The notes beneath the pieces were generated by a model. It was not told the DNA's origin. It worked only from the letters and a program-made list of their open reading frames with translations, and searched no databases. 64,000 nt of DNA from Saposhnikovia divaricata (taxonomy: Eukaryota > Streptophyta > Magnoliopsida > Apiales > Apiaceae): positions 60,623,001 through 60,687,000 of the forward strand of contig CM071596.1 in assembly GCA_036435485.1 (NCBI GenBank). The letters are read 5' to 3'. This document shows, piece by piece, positions 1-12,940 of this stretch (position 1 is its first letter; every line of letters starts with the position of its first letter). The position numbers were made by a program, and so were the translations under genes.

Positions 1-591
1 TCGCATTCACCACTAATTGGATTATTCTCAATCACTTGATATTGTATTGAACTTTGTTTTCTGGCTGGTGAGGATGAATTGGCATCTGCTTTTTTATTTT
101 GTTTCAAAGGTTGTACTGAGACAGTGCTGATATTCTAGGAAATATGATTGTATGTGTAATATTACATGGTGTTTCAAACTTGAGAGGGGTAAACTTCTTT
201 TAATTTGTGATAGCGAATCATTTGTTCTCACGCTAATGCAGCTAAATAATACCATAGACTAATATCTCTCACTTTTTAGTTCCACTGTGGGGAATCTTTT
301 AAGCCATGAATCGCCATGGGATTATTAATCTCTTATAAAATAATATAAAGTGATAACATTTTTTCCATGTGATAACTTAAAATATTTATTTTGGGTTAAA
401 AAATCCCTTGTACTGTAAAGTCAGATGTATGATGTGAATATTTTTTTTAATATAATTACTGTTGTTGTTTGGTCTTTAATGTATTTAAGTTTTTTACCTT
501 ACTTTGATCGTTTTTGGTAATTGCAAAGCTATGCATTGTTTTCAAAGCTATGCATTGTTTTTGGTAATGATAATTCCAATTCCATTTCCAG
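1..591. other. intergenic, no gene recognised
   Basis: AT-rich sequence with no coding region I can support. A 20-bp direct duplication of a segment containing AAGCTATGCATTG lies at about 530-565. The short overlapping open frames at 504-748 start in this duplication and are not convincing as complete genes. Confidence 0.5.
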
Positions 592-733
592 TTCTGTTTT
601 GGCTGCTCGTGATGATGATTCTCCTACTCCCAGTCAACAGCACTATGATGTACAGCAGGCGGCCAAGCTCGTCCGCAGATTATTCCGTTTTCTTTGCTAT
701 TGTTGCTCGTATTCATCCGACAGCACTTTCAAG
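592..733 (+). other. possible isolated coding exon
   Basis: This is a 142-bp stretch bounded by a good acceptor (pyrimidine-rich tract then AG at 590-591) and a good donor (AAG|GTATGC at 734). One frame is open throughout and reads about 47 residues, beginning VLAARDDDSPTPSQQHYDVQ and followed by a basic/hydrophobic helix and a Cys-rich tail. I do not recognise the protein. It could be an exon of an upstream gene cut by the window, an alternative upstream exon of the EPL gene, or chance. No neighbouring exon could be linked to it. Confidence 0.22.
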
Positions 734-2039
734 GTATGCTTAAAATGAATTCAGTTATTGTTCTTGATTTGCTGAGTGATGTTCCTTACATGATCACGTA
801 TGAATGGTACTTGATTAGTTTTGTCGCTTAGTTTAATACTCAATTTCATTTTCACTCGGAAACAGTATGATTGGACTAATGGACTTGAACAATATCTAGT
901 ATGGGGGTACGTCGTAATGTGTAGCTTACTGCGATTAGTCTTATGGGTTTTTTCTGTACATTTTTAATTTTAAGTGACAGGTTAGAAATTAAGTACGCGC
1001 AAATTAAGTACGATCAATGGATGTTGACTTTGCCGATGTTTCCCTAACTGGGGTTTTTTTTATTAGTTTCTACTGTTTTATATTTTCTGATAGATGTAAA
1101 ACAGAATTTGCAATTAACTGTCCCCATGGACTTGTTAAAATAATATGGTTCGGGCTGAAATGCTAAGACTAATATCCTTCAGCAATTACTCAGTTAAACT
1201 CAACACACTTTGATTCAATAGAACATGAGTGAATAATTTAGGGTTTTCGTACAAGATAATTTGTTGGACTTTTGAGAGGCCCAATTCTCTCCCAATATGC
1301 AAATAGCAACTATACAAAACAGAATAAACTCTACTAGGCTCCTTTCCCCTCTTTAATCGACTTCTTGATTTTACTGTTCTGCCCCTTCATTATACTATTA
1401 TTCCTCTTCTGTCCCTTGACCTTTTTGCTGACCTGGACTCACTTTTTCTGTTGTTGGTATTGGATCATTAACATGTATAGAATAGTAAAAGAAATTTTAA
1501 ATAGGATTTAATATATGTTGAAATACCCCATGTATTCTTAACATAAGAAGTAACATGTATAGAATAAATTTGTAATGGGATATAAAGTAAATTTTACATA
1601 AAAATTAAATATAGCAAAGAATAAGTTATACAATTATATATATTTTAGGATAAATATATTTATTACTATTGCTTTCAAAAGGTTAACTTTTTTGGAAAAA
1701 AAGGTAATCTTTCTTTTTCTTAAACTGAAAACTCAATTGCATAGTATCTAAGATCTTATTTATAAAAGTTAATTTTTATATATTACATAGCATCTAAGAT
1801 CTTTCTTTTTACTTTAGTTACAAAGCTGTCATTATCTTTTCTAATTTAATTATAAAGCTACCTTCTCTTGTACTTGTTACTATTATGTCCACAATTTTCT
1901 CCTTATTTACAAAATTGTCACTGCCCTTTTTAATAAGTTTTTTATTTGTAATGATTCTGGACTGTCCATTGCGTTAGAAATTTGATCCAATGGTTGTCGT
2001 TGGTTCTATGGTTTTTGACCCTATGCATAATCAGAATAG
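734..2039. other. intergenic / EPL promoter side
   Basis: AT-rich spacer with no coding frame and no recognisable repeat. The last few hundred bases must contain the EPL promoter. AT-rich TATA-like tracts occur around 1755-1785, but none can be singled out. Confidence 0.35.
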
Positions 2040-2416
2040 AAGCCTGAAATTCTGATTCATCTCCTAAAATTGAACTGCCTCTTTCTTCTCACTCATCTCC
2101 CAACCTAAATCCCTAGAATTTACTGCTTTTGTTACTTGATTTGAGAGGTCTTGTTAATTCCGAGGCAGGTATGTATGATTTACATTAATTTTCAATTTTT
2201 ATCTAAACAAGTCAGTGTTTTTTATGGATTCTGTCATAGAAATTAGTAAATTTTTTGTTTAGTTTGTTGTGCTTAAGTGTCTGAATTTATCTCAATGTAT
2301 GTTGATTTTTTTTGTGTAAATTTGGTCTTTGCAGATCTTACATCGGGGTTTGTAGGCTTATTGTTGGAAAAAAATTTGGGGATCTTCCATTGAGGGTTAG
2401 AGTTGAGTGTGTGGCG
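2040..2416 (+). other. probable EPL 5'UTR with intron 2169-2334
   Basis: A CT-rich leader-like stretch (2060-2150) ends in GAGGCAG followed by GTATGTATG at 2169, a strong donor. A matching acceptor (TTTGCAG) ends at 2334. The segment 2335-2416 continues the EPL reading frame upstream without a stop, but homology-like sequence and the best start context begin at 2417. The 5' limit is a guess, because no transcription start can be read from sequence. Confidence 0.4.
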
Positions 2417-5400
2417 ATGGAAAATAATTTTGAATTGACAGGATTTACACTCAATTTCAATGGTGCTATACCAAAAAAGCCACGAGGATCTATTGGGAGC
2501 AAGAGTCATGTTGCTTCTGGACCATCTGGTTCAGTTCATCAGACCAACCGAATGACGTCTGATTCTAAGTGTGGTGGGGTTGATATGCCGAGTATACCCC
2601 AGATTGCTAAGAAGAAAACGAGACAGAGGTATGACCACAAAGAGAAGATAAATCCTCGAAAGAGATGCCGTTTTGATGAAGTTACCGATGTGGAAAGGCC
2701 ACTACGGTTTGGTGCTGATGATAAACCGAGCATACATCAGCATGCTAAGAAAAAAAGAAAACAATTAAACATTGATAAGGAAAGCTCGGTTAATCGGGCT
2801 GCCAATGTGAACTCTAATCGGAATTTGAACAGAAGTGGCGGATTGACTGGATCTGCACTCAGTGAGGATGGTGTTAGGACTCCACGAGAACCACGAAGGA
2901 AGAATTGTAATCTTGGTGTACGGAGTATACCTCAGCATGGTAAGAAGAGAAGAGGGCGCTTTGCAATCTCCACTGATGACGAAGATGTTGGTGATGCATC
3001 TTCTATAAAAGGGCAGAGCCATGGGAAGAAAATGAAGTGTTTACCAGTAGATAATTTAGAGTTTGCAGTGGAGGCGCAGCCTGTGGTTGAGTACGTAAAA
3101 ATTAGTTCTGAATATTCCTTCGATGACAATGTAGTAGTAAATGCATTGATGCTACTTTCCACTCAGTCTGATGCTCAGTGCACAGGTCCTTCTCATGATG
3201 TATGTTCTGATGATTCTGCAGATAGATTAGATACTGATTTAAGTGACAGTGAATCAATGCCGGATTATCCTCCCAGACCTAAGGAGAACAGGTTTGTGTA
3301 CTTCAGCAAGCGTTTTTGCAAGAAGAAAGATGATGGGTACCTGATGTCTGTTGTTGATAGGCTTCATATCCAGCCATTTCAAGAATTATGTACCCAATTA
3401 AGCTTACCAGTCCGTCCTCTGCTTGATTTTCCTTTTGGTTTTTATATGTCCAGATATTCTCAACTCTTTCTGTTGCAGGAATATGGTAAAATTGTTAGCA
3501 CGTGGCCTAAAGTTTATTTAGAGATGCTATTGGTTGACAATGAAGTTGGTTTAAGGTTTTTTTGGCTTGAAGGTTGCCTGAAGCAGGCTGTTGCCTATGT
3601 TTTTTTTGTTCTCACTTTGTTTTGTGACACAAATAAACTGGGGGAATGTTTTGAGGGGCAAATTCCAGTATGCTCTGTAAGATTCAAGCTATCCTGTGTA
3701 CAAGATCCTAGGAAGAAGCATGCTTTCACATTTTATAGCTTGACCAAATTGAAACATTCCAAGTGGTTGTACTTAGATTCAGTGTTTCAAAAGCACTGTT
3801 TGATTGCCAAGAAACTTCCTCTACCTGAATGCACTCTTGAGAACATTAAAGCACTCAAAGGTGAAAGCAATCTACACATGAGTCATCTTAGTTGGGAGTC
3901 CTCGCAGGTAGCTCTCACATATTTATTTATCTTATAAGTTTTTTGGTTTCATCTCTGTTTGGTGTTTGCTTAAATGACTATATAAATCCAGAATCCTGTT
4001 AGTGTGGTTGATGAAAAAGAGGCTGGTGAAAGAGTTATGAGCTCTAGGATCTTAATGTTTTACGTAGTTTTTTTTTTTTTTGCATGTTTTAATTTTTCAT
4101 TGCTTTTCGAAGAGATATATGTAACGGGATAATTTCCCGAAATTAAATGCGAATATCTTGTTTGCAATTTAACAATCTCTCTAACCAAACTTTGCTTAGA
4201 TTTGTTTTAACTTCTAACACTTTCTGGAACTTTGTCATCAGGTTTCAAGAAGAAAAAAATTCAAGGATTTTATACCCGTTGGCCTTACAAAATCTGGAAA
4301 GGAGAATGGAAGGCAGGCTCCAAAATCTACTGTGAAGCACGGAATGCTGCCATTTGCTCTTACTTATAGTGCTGCACCACTTTTCTTTCATAGCCTTCAT
4401 CTCAAGCTGCTAATGAGAAGTACTCTAGCTTGTGTTCGCCTTAGGGAGTGCACTCTTGCTTGTGCTATCGGGCTACGAGGAAGCACCTGCAATTCAACAA
4501 ACATCTGCCAAAAGAGGACATCTGGGGACACTAAAGGTTCCCAAAGGAATCTAGAATTATTAGCATGTAATTCAAATGTTCTAATAACTCTTAGAGATCG
4601 ATGTTGGAGAAAATCAGGGATGCGGGTTGTATTAGAATTTCCTGATCAAAATGAGTGGAGTCTTGCTGTCAAGTTTTCTGGAAGTACAGAGTATTCGCAC
4701 AAGGTCCATCATGTCTTTCAAAATGGGTCAGCAAACCGCTATACACGTGCCATGATGTGGAAAGGAGGAAAAGACTGGGCACTAGAATTTCCTGACAGGA
4801 GTCAGTGGATGCTATTTAAGGAAATGCACGCGGAGTGTTACAAACGCAACATTTGTGAAGCTTCAGTAAAAAGCATTCCTACTCCTGGTGTAAGTTTAGT
4901 AGAGAAATGTCAAGGCAATCCAGAAAATCCGTTTACTCGTTCTTCCGGGTACTTGCGGAAGGTTGAGAATGATATTGACATGGCTATGAATCCATTGAAG
5001 ATCTTATATGACATGGACAGTGAAGATGAACAATGGATTTTGAGAAATGAAAAATCTTTTCAAACTCAAACAACTTCTTGCAGGGTAATTACTGATGATA
5101 TTTTTGAAAAAACTATGGATGTGTTAGAGAAGTTTGCATATGCTCAACAGCGCGATCACTTTACTGTTGCTGAAATCGAAAAATTCATAGCTGGGGTTGT
5201 ACCGACTGAAGTGATTGATTCCATCTATCAACATTGGCAGCAGAAACGGAAGAGAATTGGAAGGCCATTGATAAGGCACCTGCAGGTATCTCGTTTGAAC
5301 ATTTCCTTTAAATCTTTTGATGTCTTATTAGCACATGCGTCTTGCAACATCTGTTTCTAGGCATCTGTTTTGACATGTCATGTCAAAACAGGACAAGAAC

Positions 5401-6276
5401 TATTAAGTTGTTATTTAGCATCTGTTTCTAGTCATTGTTAGATCAGGATCACAATTTTCATTCCCCACTCCTTTTTCCAGGCAATGTTAGTAAAGATAAG
5501 TTAAAGAATCAATGTCTCTTTATGGTCTTGCTCTGAATGATGTTGTTGTCTAGCAAATTTTCCTGATATTTTTGTAATTTATCAGCCTCCGTCGTGGGAA
5601 ATGTATGAAAGAAAATTGCAAGAGTGGCAACAGTTAATGACCCAAGTGAATGATACCGCTGCCTGTGGAGGCAATGTGAAGACACCACCTGTGGAGAAAC
5701 CAGCCATGTTTGCTTTCTGTTTAAAGCCCCATGTTCTGGAAGTGCGTCGTAAGCGGTTGAAACGTCGATCAAAGAAAAAAATTCATCTTGGGCATGCTCT
5801 AATAGGAGATCAAGATGGTATTTATACTTTTGGTAACAGATTTTTATATGCTTTAGTGTTGTTTTTAAAATGGTCATTTCTTGGCATTGTAGTGGTGTTT
5901 CTGATATTTGCTTATCTCCGTTGAACATGCAGAGAAAAGATCCAACCCGTTCACATTTCGAGATAAGAAGGCTACATTTCCTGACTGTAGTTCTAGATTG
6001 TTTTCATCAAACAATGATGCATCTGACTTTTATAATCACCCCAAACTTTTCAAGAACAAGTCTAAAGAGATCACCTCGCAGTTAGGCGTGCAAGCTCTTG
6101 ACGAGTTTAACGTGCGCGAGTTATCATGTGCAGCCAAGGATGCGTGTAAAATCGCAAGGATAAAAAGAGAAAGAGCACAAAGATTGTTCTCCAAAGCAGA
6201 GAATGCCATTCATGTGGCACACTCTGCTCTCATGACTGTTAATGCAGTAAAAGCCGCCTCCTGCCGGAGTGATTGA
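2417..6276 (+). CDS. Enhancer-of-polycomb-like chromatin protein (five coding exons)
   Basis: Predicted exons are 2417-3907, 3992-4063, 4242-5285, 5586-5817 and 5933-6276. All junctions are GT-AG and phases agree, giving 1060 residues. The start GCGATGG has purine at -3 and G at +4. Residues 1-260 are basic with NLS-like Lys/Arg clusters (about 58-78 and 108-114). Residues about 320-485 match the plant EPL block (TWPKVYLEMLLVDNEVGLRF, then EGCLKQAVAYVF). Residues about 552-580 contain LPFALTYSAAPLFFHSLHLK. Residues 690-870 contain MMWKGGKDWALEFPDRSQW, the EPL1-type LYDMDSEDEQW and RPLIRHLQ. The Ala/Lys-rich C-terminal helix is at about 1009-1055. EPL1 proteins are subunits of NuA4-type histone acetyltransferase in the nucleus; the role of this divergent plant branch is less clear. 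As I recall, related plant proteins are nearer 1500 residues. Near 4500 this gene lacks about 0.4 kb that both downstream pseudogene copies retain, including the conserved FGNGPRK segment. Confidence 0.85.
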
Positions 6277-8170
6277 TGAATCTAGATAAAAAGAGAGGTC
6301 AAACGAATGAAATCAGTAACTCTTGTCCGCTGTATGTTTGAAGTGGTTTTAGTGCATATACTGGTAAGAATTATGTATGTTTTGTATGGTACGTTTTATT
6401 TTGCTGTTATTTCGTACCCCTCTTTTATGTTTGATATGCTGAAACAATTAGCTGAACTAATACTCAACATCTCTCAGAATCTAAATTTAATTTAGTAATT
6501 CTTATAATATCTGAACATTGATAAGATTTCTGTGAACTTATGAGCTTGTCTAAGGTGTTTTTTTTTTAATTATTATTTGGTGGCTCTCATTTTTGTGATA
6601 GCTATATAGTTTAGTTTCTTAGCTTGCGAGCTTCATGACATAACAGAGCAAATATTATTTGACTTTGTGAATGTCAGTTGTGTTGGCATATCTTAGTCTG
6701 CTGGAAGTAGTTTAAATTTCTAAATGCAGGTATGTGCTTTAGGCTGAACCCCTAATCTGTCAACGTTACTAGATAGCTAGGCAATGAAAATGACAAATCT
6801 ATTATAGGAGTTGGTCAGATGTAGGTACGAGGGTGATATGTACTGTTATGCTGTAAAGTGACAAATAAGGGCTTGGTCAGCTATAGTTTGTGACTTTGTG
6901 GTTAGCTGGTTTCATTTTGTTTGCCTCTAAAAGTTCGAGATTTTTAACATCTGAGGATGAGCTAATGTGTGATGTGCCCGCTTCAGTTGACTTTTTTTAT
7001 TTGGGGGGAAATGCTGGCGCATTGCGATGTTGAAGGTGAAATATAGCGCTCGCGCAATGCGTGCCATCTTATCTTGGTCTTCTTTTAATAGCGCTCGTGC
7101 AGTGCGTGCCATCTTGGTCTTCTTTTAAAATGAGCTTATATTTACTTTTATTCCTGTCAAGGTGCAAGTGCCATAAGAAGAAATACACACCCCAAGAGCC
7201 CCTTTTTGCCAATAAATAATCTGATATCCTTAATTGTCAGTCCATTCATATTTTGGAAGATGATTGGAGGTTTGGATCGTAAGCAGTTTACTAAATTTTC
7301 CGTAGATACTTGATTTGAACTTCTATATAAATACAAAGATAAACGGATGCAGATAGAAATGGAAAATCATTTTTACCAGATGATAATTATTACTGCATGT
7401 GTAGTCTTGAGGTCAGACGATTCAGTTTTGAGTATCGTGGAGTTGGCAAGGCAAGGCTTGTAACTGTGCAAACGGATGTCTTGTATATATTTTTATTGAT
7501 ATTGTCTACATTGGGTTTAAATTTGTACAGGGAGATGGAAGGTGAACTTTTGATATTTTTTTCTGGGGGAATTTACCTTTAGATCCCTAGCTGGATCCTC
7601 GTCCCTCATCCTCAAGACTTGCCTCTCGATCGGGCCGGACTTGATCATGAATTAAAAACATATTATCTTTTTTAAGGGGTGTTGCTTTGCATTTAGCAAT
7701 CATGAAGAGTAATATACTAGTCTGTATTGAATAAACTTGATTTGCATTTAGTATCATGTTTTTTAAGGTTGATCAAATACGGTTATGATTTTTGTGATTT
7801 CACTTTTGAAATCAGATCGCATATATAGGTGCCAGTTTGATTAGCTTTTCCTCACCTGTTTGAGCAGGTACTTTTCACATGACTACTCTATGATCCAATT
7901 TCTTCACCAGATTAGTATTTATCAACTTTGACTAAATTATATTTAACATTCTTTATATTTTTTTCCAACTAAAAATTAATGGAAATTATTTTTTGAATGT
8001 TACTTATATTGTGAGTCTCTTATTTTAATTATTGATTCTTATAAATTTAAATGGTTACTAATAAATAATATATATTGTATTTAAACTTAATCAAAATTAT
8101 TTATAATTTTCAACTTTTTAATAATTTATAAGTCATAATTTACCAAACACTTTACTTAACTTATCACTTA
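6277..8170. other. EPL 3' flank and intergenic
   Basis: The first few hundred bases should hold the EPL 3'UTR, but no single polyadenylation signal stands out. The rest is AT-rich with only short random open frames. A two-copy tandem repeat at 7043-7127 is listed separately. Confidence 0.4.
7043..7127. repeat. two-copy tandem repeat of about 42 bp
   Basis: Copies at 7043-7087 and 7088-7127 share ATAGCGCTCG, GCGTGCCATCTT and GGTCTTCTTTTAA. The first has a 5-bp internal duplication (ATCTT). The sequence is unusually GC-rich for this neighbourhood. Confidence 0.7.
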
Positions 8171-8933
8171 CTAGCTTTATACCCGTGCGATGCACGGGTA
8201 ATTTTATTAAAATTTTGTAGTATAATTTTGATTATAATTTTTTTTTCTTTGTAAAATAAATTTTATAACATTTTGAATTGTTTATTTTTACTTTTAATGA
8301 TCGTAATGCATTACTTTAAAAAAAAAAAAAATGGTCGTAATGCATATGTGTCATATGATTTATGTCCAATTATGACATGTTTTTTTATTACCTTTTTATT
8401 ATCTTGTTTTACCATATATTTTATTAAAGACTTTTTTTTATTTGTAAATAATTGTAAATTCTTTTTTTTTTAAAAAGTTATTTTTTGAATTGAAATTCTG
8501 ATGGTATACTTTATTTACTCGTTTATTATATATAAAGAATGAATTTGTGACTCATTTTTAATTATGCATTTTTGCTATTTTATTCTTGTTTGTTATTTTA
8601 GAAATATATTTGTGTCAAACCTAAAATTAGAATCTTTAATGATTTTTATAAAAGTAATGTTTTTCTTAAAACATTTTATTTGGTAAACAATTTTTTTTTG
8701 AAAATTTTATTTTTAGGTTTAACCTAACATATGTTTTAATATTTCATAGCATAATTTTAGCTTTTAAATCAATATTCTGGCCCATAATATTTCATAGAAT
8801 AATTTTAGCTTTTAATTCAATATTCTGGTCCAACTCTTTCTCTGGCCCAATTCTAATTTCTAATAAAATTACCTTTTAATCCCTGACGACCAGACGACCA
8901 CCTAAACCTCCTTACGCCAATTATATATATAGA
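8171..8933 (-). mobile_element. non-autonomous Helitron-like element
   Basis: Read on the minus strand, the 3' end has the classic Helitron form: a short hairpin (CCCGTGCATCGCACGGG), a few bases, then CTAG followed by T in the flank. The 5' end would be TCTATATATATAATTGGCG at 8933, beginning with TC. The flank there is T rather than the expected A on the minus strand, so the 5' boundary is less certain than the 3' boundary. There is no coding capacity. It contains a 48-bp tandem duplication at 8737-8832. Confidence 0.6.
8737..8832. repeat. 48-bp tandem duplication
   Basis: Two consecutive copies (8737-8784, 8785-8832) of a unit running from TAATATTTCATAG to TCAATATTCTGG, with a few substitutions. 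It lies inside the Helitron-like element. Confidence 0.75.
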
Positions 8934-9267
8934 ATATAATATATCACTTATCGCATTTAAGTTAAAAGTAACTTATCTTAAGATTTTCCTATTAGGATCA
9001 TAGTATTTTACATCATAAAAAATATCATCTATATCTAATTGAATATATGATATAATTGAATTGGAAAGCGTATTATCTGTATCTAATCTAATTTAGGTAG
9101 TAACTAATTGTTTTCAAATAACATTGAACAAATTCATTATTTTACTTTTGAAAATTAGTGTCTACATGATGATATAAAAAAGGATGTTTATAGAAATTAA
9201 TTTATGAACCAATTACACTGAGCCAGTGATCGTGGGTGTTTGGACTTCTTATCCTGTGAGATTTTAA

Positions 9268-9630
9268 GGTGTGTTTGGGATTGATGTTGCAAACAGCAAC
9301 AACAGCTTATTTCTGAAAAGTAACTAAAAAAGTGTTTGTTAAAATTTAAAAGCTGCTTTTCTGAAAAGTGCTTTTGGCCTAAAAGCTTCTTTTAGAGAAA
9401 GTAGGTCCCCCATGCTTTTGAAAAAAGCTACTTTCAGTTTTTGCGGAAAACAATAGCTGATTTCAACATCAAACCTCATCAAAAACATTATTTTTAATAT
9501 AGTTTTAAATCAAAACATGCACATATCAAAAATATTACCAAACAGTTTTCAATTTTTTACAACAGCACTTTTTTCACCAGCATTTTTTCTAAAAGCACAA
9601 TAATTTTTAACAGCAATTCCAAACAGAGCC
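9268..9630. mobile_element. Tourist-like (PIF/Harbinger) MITE
   Basis: The 363-bp element has imperfect terminal inverted repeats: it starts GGTGTGTTTGGGATTG and ends CAATTCCAAACAGAGCC. It is flanked by TAA on the left and TTA on the right, consistent with the 3-bp TWA target of PIF/Harbinger elements, although the two sides are not identical. It has no coding capacity. The interior holds further inverted copies of AAAAGCTNCTTT-like blocks. Confidence 0.6.
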
Positions 9631-11283
9631 TTAGTGGAAATGATTTGGAAAATCGTTTACATTTCCTAGTTCTAACATTTGAACAATCGTATACATTTTA
9701 CAACTAAAATTATTATAACTATTTAGCAAAAAAAATTATTATCACTACTAAAATATTAGAAAATATTTTATTGGTGATATTTTCAAGTGTACATTCAAAA
9801 CAATTTTTACATAGATTACCTAGCTAAGCAGTCATATCAAGCACGTTTAAATATTATTGGTTCTATTGTCGAAACTATTGCAATCAAATTTTATTGTCAC
9901 ATGTGGCATGTAAACAATGGTTCCTTTTGGAAAATCTTATTTTTCAGAAATAAGTTATTTATTTTGGAAAAAGATACGTAAATATGTACTTTTTTCTGAA
10001 ATAAGTAATTTATTTTTGCAAGATAACGAATATTAGCCTCCCCATACACATTTTTCTCTAAAAAAATGTATGTAAATACGATTTTTTTTCTAAAATAAGT
10101 AACTTATAAGCTCATGTTAAGATTTGGTAAACGGGGACAATATTAGCTGCTTGCTGTTGTATGGTATGGAATCCACCAAATGATTTTAATTTTGTGAATG
10201 TTAGGAATTTTAACTCTTGTTTACGCTTTAAATGTAGGATGAATGAGTCTTCTTATACCGTAAATTTGTACATAATGATTTATAAAAACCGATATGCATA
10301 ATCAATTTTTTGAAGTTTGGGAGCTCAACTAAATCATAAAAATGCAATTCAAATATCTAATCTGGTTAAATTGGATTGTAATTTACAAATTGGGATAAAA
10401 AATTGATAATTGAATATCCAAATTTTCATAATATATTTTTGTTCACCCTTACTTCTATTTGTTGGTTGATTTTCACATAAATTGATTAATTGTACGAGTG
10501 TATACTTATATTCTTTGTATTACAAACATTTTTATTAGATGGACAAATTATGCATATTTCACATCATATAAATTTTTTCAATAAATGTTATCCCACATAA
10601 AATAAATAAATTATTTTTCGTATATATCATAAAATTTTAATATTTATTATTTTATTATTATATTTATTTCAAACTTGACTACTCCATTTTTTTATTTATA
10701 GATAAATAAAAACTTCTTGTCTTGGACTTTTTTTCGACTTTATTTTAAATTATGTTTTTGACAAATTAAAACTTGTCAAATTTTTGATTCACTTCAATTC
10801 CGTTCCGATTGATAGAAACCAATATTATGGTTATGGATAATTTGGAATAACTTTTTTTTTTAATTTAAATTTTGACAAGATGTACCCATTTTTTTTATAA
10901 AGATAAAAGATTCTATAAATAATAAATCATACTGCATCTACAAAAATGAACAGAATTTAACAAACACATACAATAATTAAGATAAAATTAGAAAAAAGTC
11001 GTTAAACTAATACTTTTAAATTATCACGATGTGCATTTTTGTTTGGCATAACAAAGTCAAAATATAATATTAGTTTTTAATTATAATTTTGTGACGGGTT
11101 TGTGTGTTTATATAAGTATGTATACATCCTCTGGCTGAGAACACAAATTTTATTTTATATTTACCTTTTGATTTAGTCTAACCTGCTAATTTGATTTATG
11201 AATTTTTCTTAGGTGTGTGTTGTGTGAGTGTTGAAATGAATGTGATGCTTGACATGACTTTTTATTATTATGATTCACCAGTG

Positions 11284-11462
11284 TTGCAGATTTCGGAAAT
11301 CGGAACTATTCGGTTGAGGTACCGATTTACGATTTATCGGGTGATTCGGTTGAAAAATCGGCGGTTTATCGGCAATTTTTGCAAAATCGGCTGAATCGAT
11401 TCCAAAATTTTGACCAAATTTTGGTCGATTTATCGGCGATTTTTCAGAAATCGGTCGATTTC
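11284..11462. repeat. degenerate ATCGG/CGATTT-rich patch
   Basis: About 180 bp contain more than ten occurrences of ATCGG, TTCGG or CGATTT in short, irregularly spaced blocks (e.g. GATTTATCGG, TTATCGGC, AAATCGGC). It looks like a decayed short-period repeat. No unit can be defined and no element class assigned. Confidence 0.45.
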
Positions 11463-12775
11463 TATAGCAATGTGATTCACTTGATATTCTATCATATACC
11501 ACTAATGTAAAATGGGCAAGATTACTTTTTTGTCCTCTTTCATGTATGGTTTAGTCCTTTTCTATTCTGCTTCAAACATCAACTTAGTAAATTTCTCACA
11601 ATAAAATTGTGTAGCTGAAATTCTAAAACCATTGGCTCCTTTTCAAGGTGTAGGTTAGTAGAAGCATAAGCCAATGATTCAACTGTCCATGGCCAAAAAT
11701 GTATACTAAAACAAATTTGGGATTTTATTTTGCCAATCCAAATTATATTGAACCATTTTTACTATATACAAGTCAGTAGAAATATAACGTATCCCACCTT
11801 AATTCTTATAAACACTTGATACACATAATATATAGTATCAAGGAACCCTTCCCATGACTTAATAGATTGTTGGAAAAACTCGAAACTCGAAAATAGGAAT
11901 TCGAATTTATTTAAGATATACATTTCACAACCTAATGATTGAACATCCAAAAGGGAAAAGATGTACTCACATAGATCTGAATAAACAACCACATTAATTT
12001 TTAAATTTCTTATTATCAACCAAGAGTTGCACATTTCATGAAAGGAGATTTGTTGCATAGAAAGACATAACAGATTTAGAACATAAGAAACAAAAATCGA
12101 CTTCCGTAAAGACGAAAAAATTATTGGTTGATGAAGGAGAAAAGGAATCAAATTAAGAAATTAAAGTATGTGAGAGAAGCAAAGTCATGTTTGGTAAGAG
12201 AAAACAACTACTATCGATGAAAGCAGTGGTTGATGGGTAGATATCCTGGATAAATACAATCCATTTTCTTTAAAATATTAAATGTACAAGATTTATTCCT
12301 GAAATTTATTGTCAATACTTTTTTGGATGATTTTTAGATATAAGTAAAGATCATGGACAAGGTTTAGTCCATTTGTGTATATAACCGTGTAGTTGATTTT
12401 GGAGATGGTTGTGATAATGTTGTGGATATGTATAATGTCCAGACAGCAACATGGAGAATATGTGGCAATAACCTTTTTTTTCCCGCTCATCATTTTTTGT
12501 TATTTTTTCTTATGAATTTAATCTTAATTTATTTTGTTTATTTTTTAATAGATTTTTCTTTGAGAGGAGTCCTCTATTAATAAATTTTAGCATATTATCG
12601 TCCCCGTTTACCAAAAAATTTATAAAAAAAATAAAATACATAAGTGAATAATTGACGTGGTTAGTACTTTTGTTATTAAAGTGTATTTTGTACGATAGGA
12701 TGCAAACTCCAATTTATTTTAGGCAAAAATAAATTAGTTGTTAAGCCGTTAAATATATATACACCTGCTATAAAG

Positions 12776-12940
12776 GTCGGGTATATGCCCTCTAGGGTTT
12801 TAAGAGCCGCCGCAAATGACTAGCAAAGATAGAGGTCATAGTTGCAATTTTCCTCCCATTGTGGCAATTATTCAAAAGCTAATTCTCGGTGGTGTTGTCA
12901 AGAAAAGGTTCCTCAAGATAACCAAAGGCATCGGTATGCT
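12776..12940 (+). other. possible first exon or gene fragment
   Basis: The segment CTAGGGTTTT followed by GCCGCCGC just before an ATG at 12816 resembles a leader with a telo-box-like motif. The frame reads MTSKDRGHSCNFPPIVAI and continues to GGCATCG|GTATGC, a plausible donor at about 12934. I do not recognise the roughly 40-residue product. No downstream exon was found, so this may be a gene fragment or chance. Confidence 0.25.

Noticed and set aside
11762..12151. 129-codon minus-strand open frame
   Set aside because: AT-rich sequence giving a Phe/Ile/Leu-rich translation, with no recognisable motif and no splice or promoter context.
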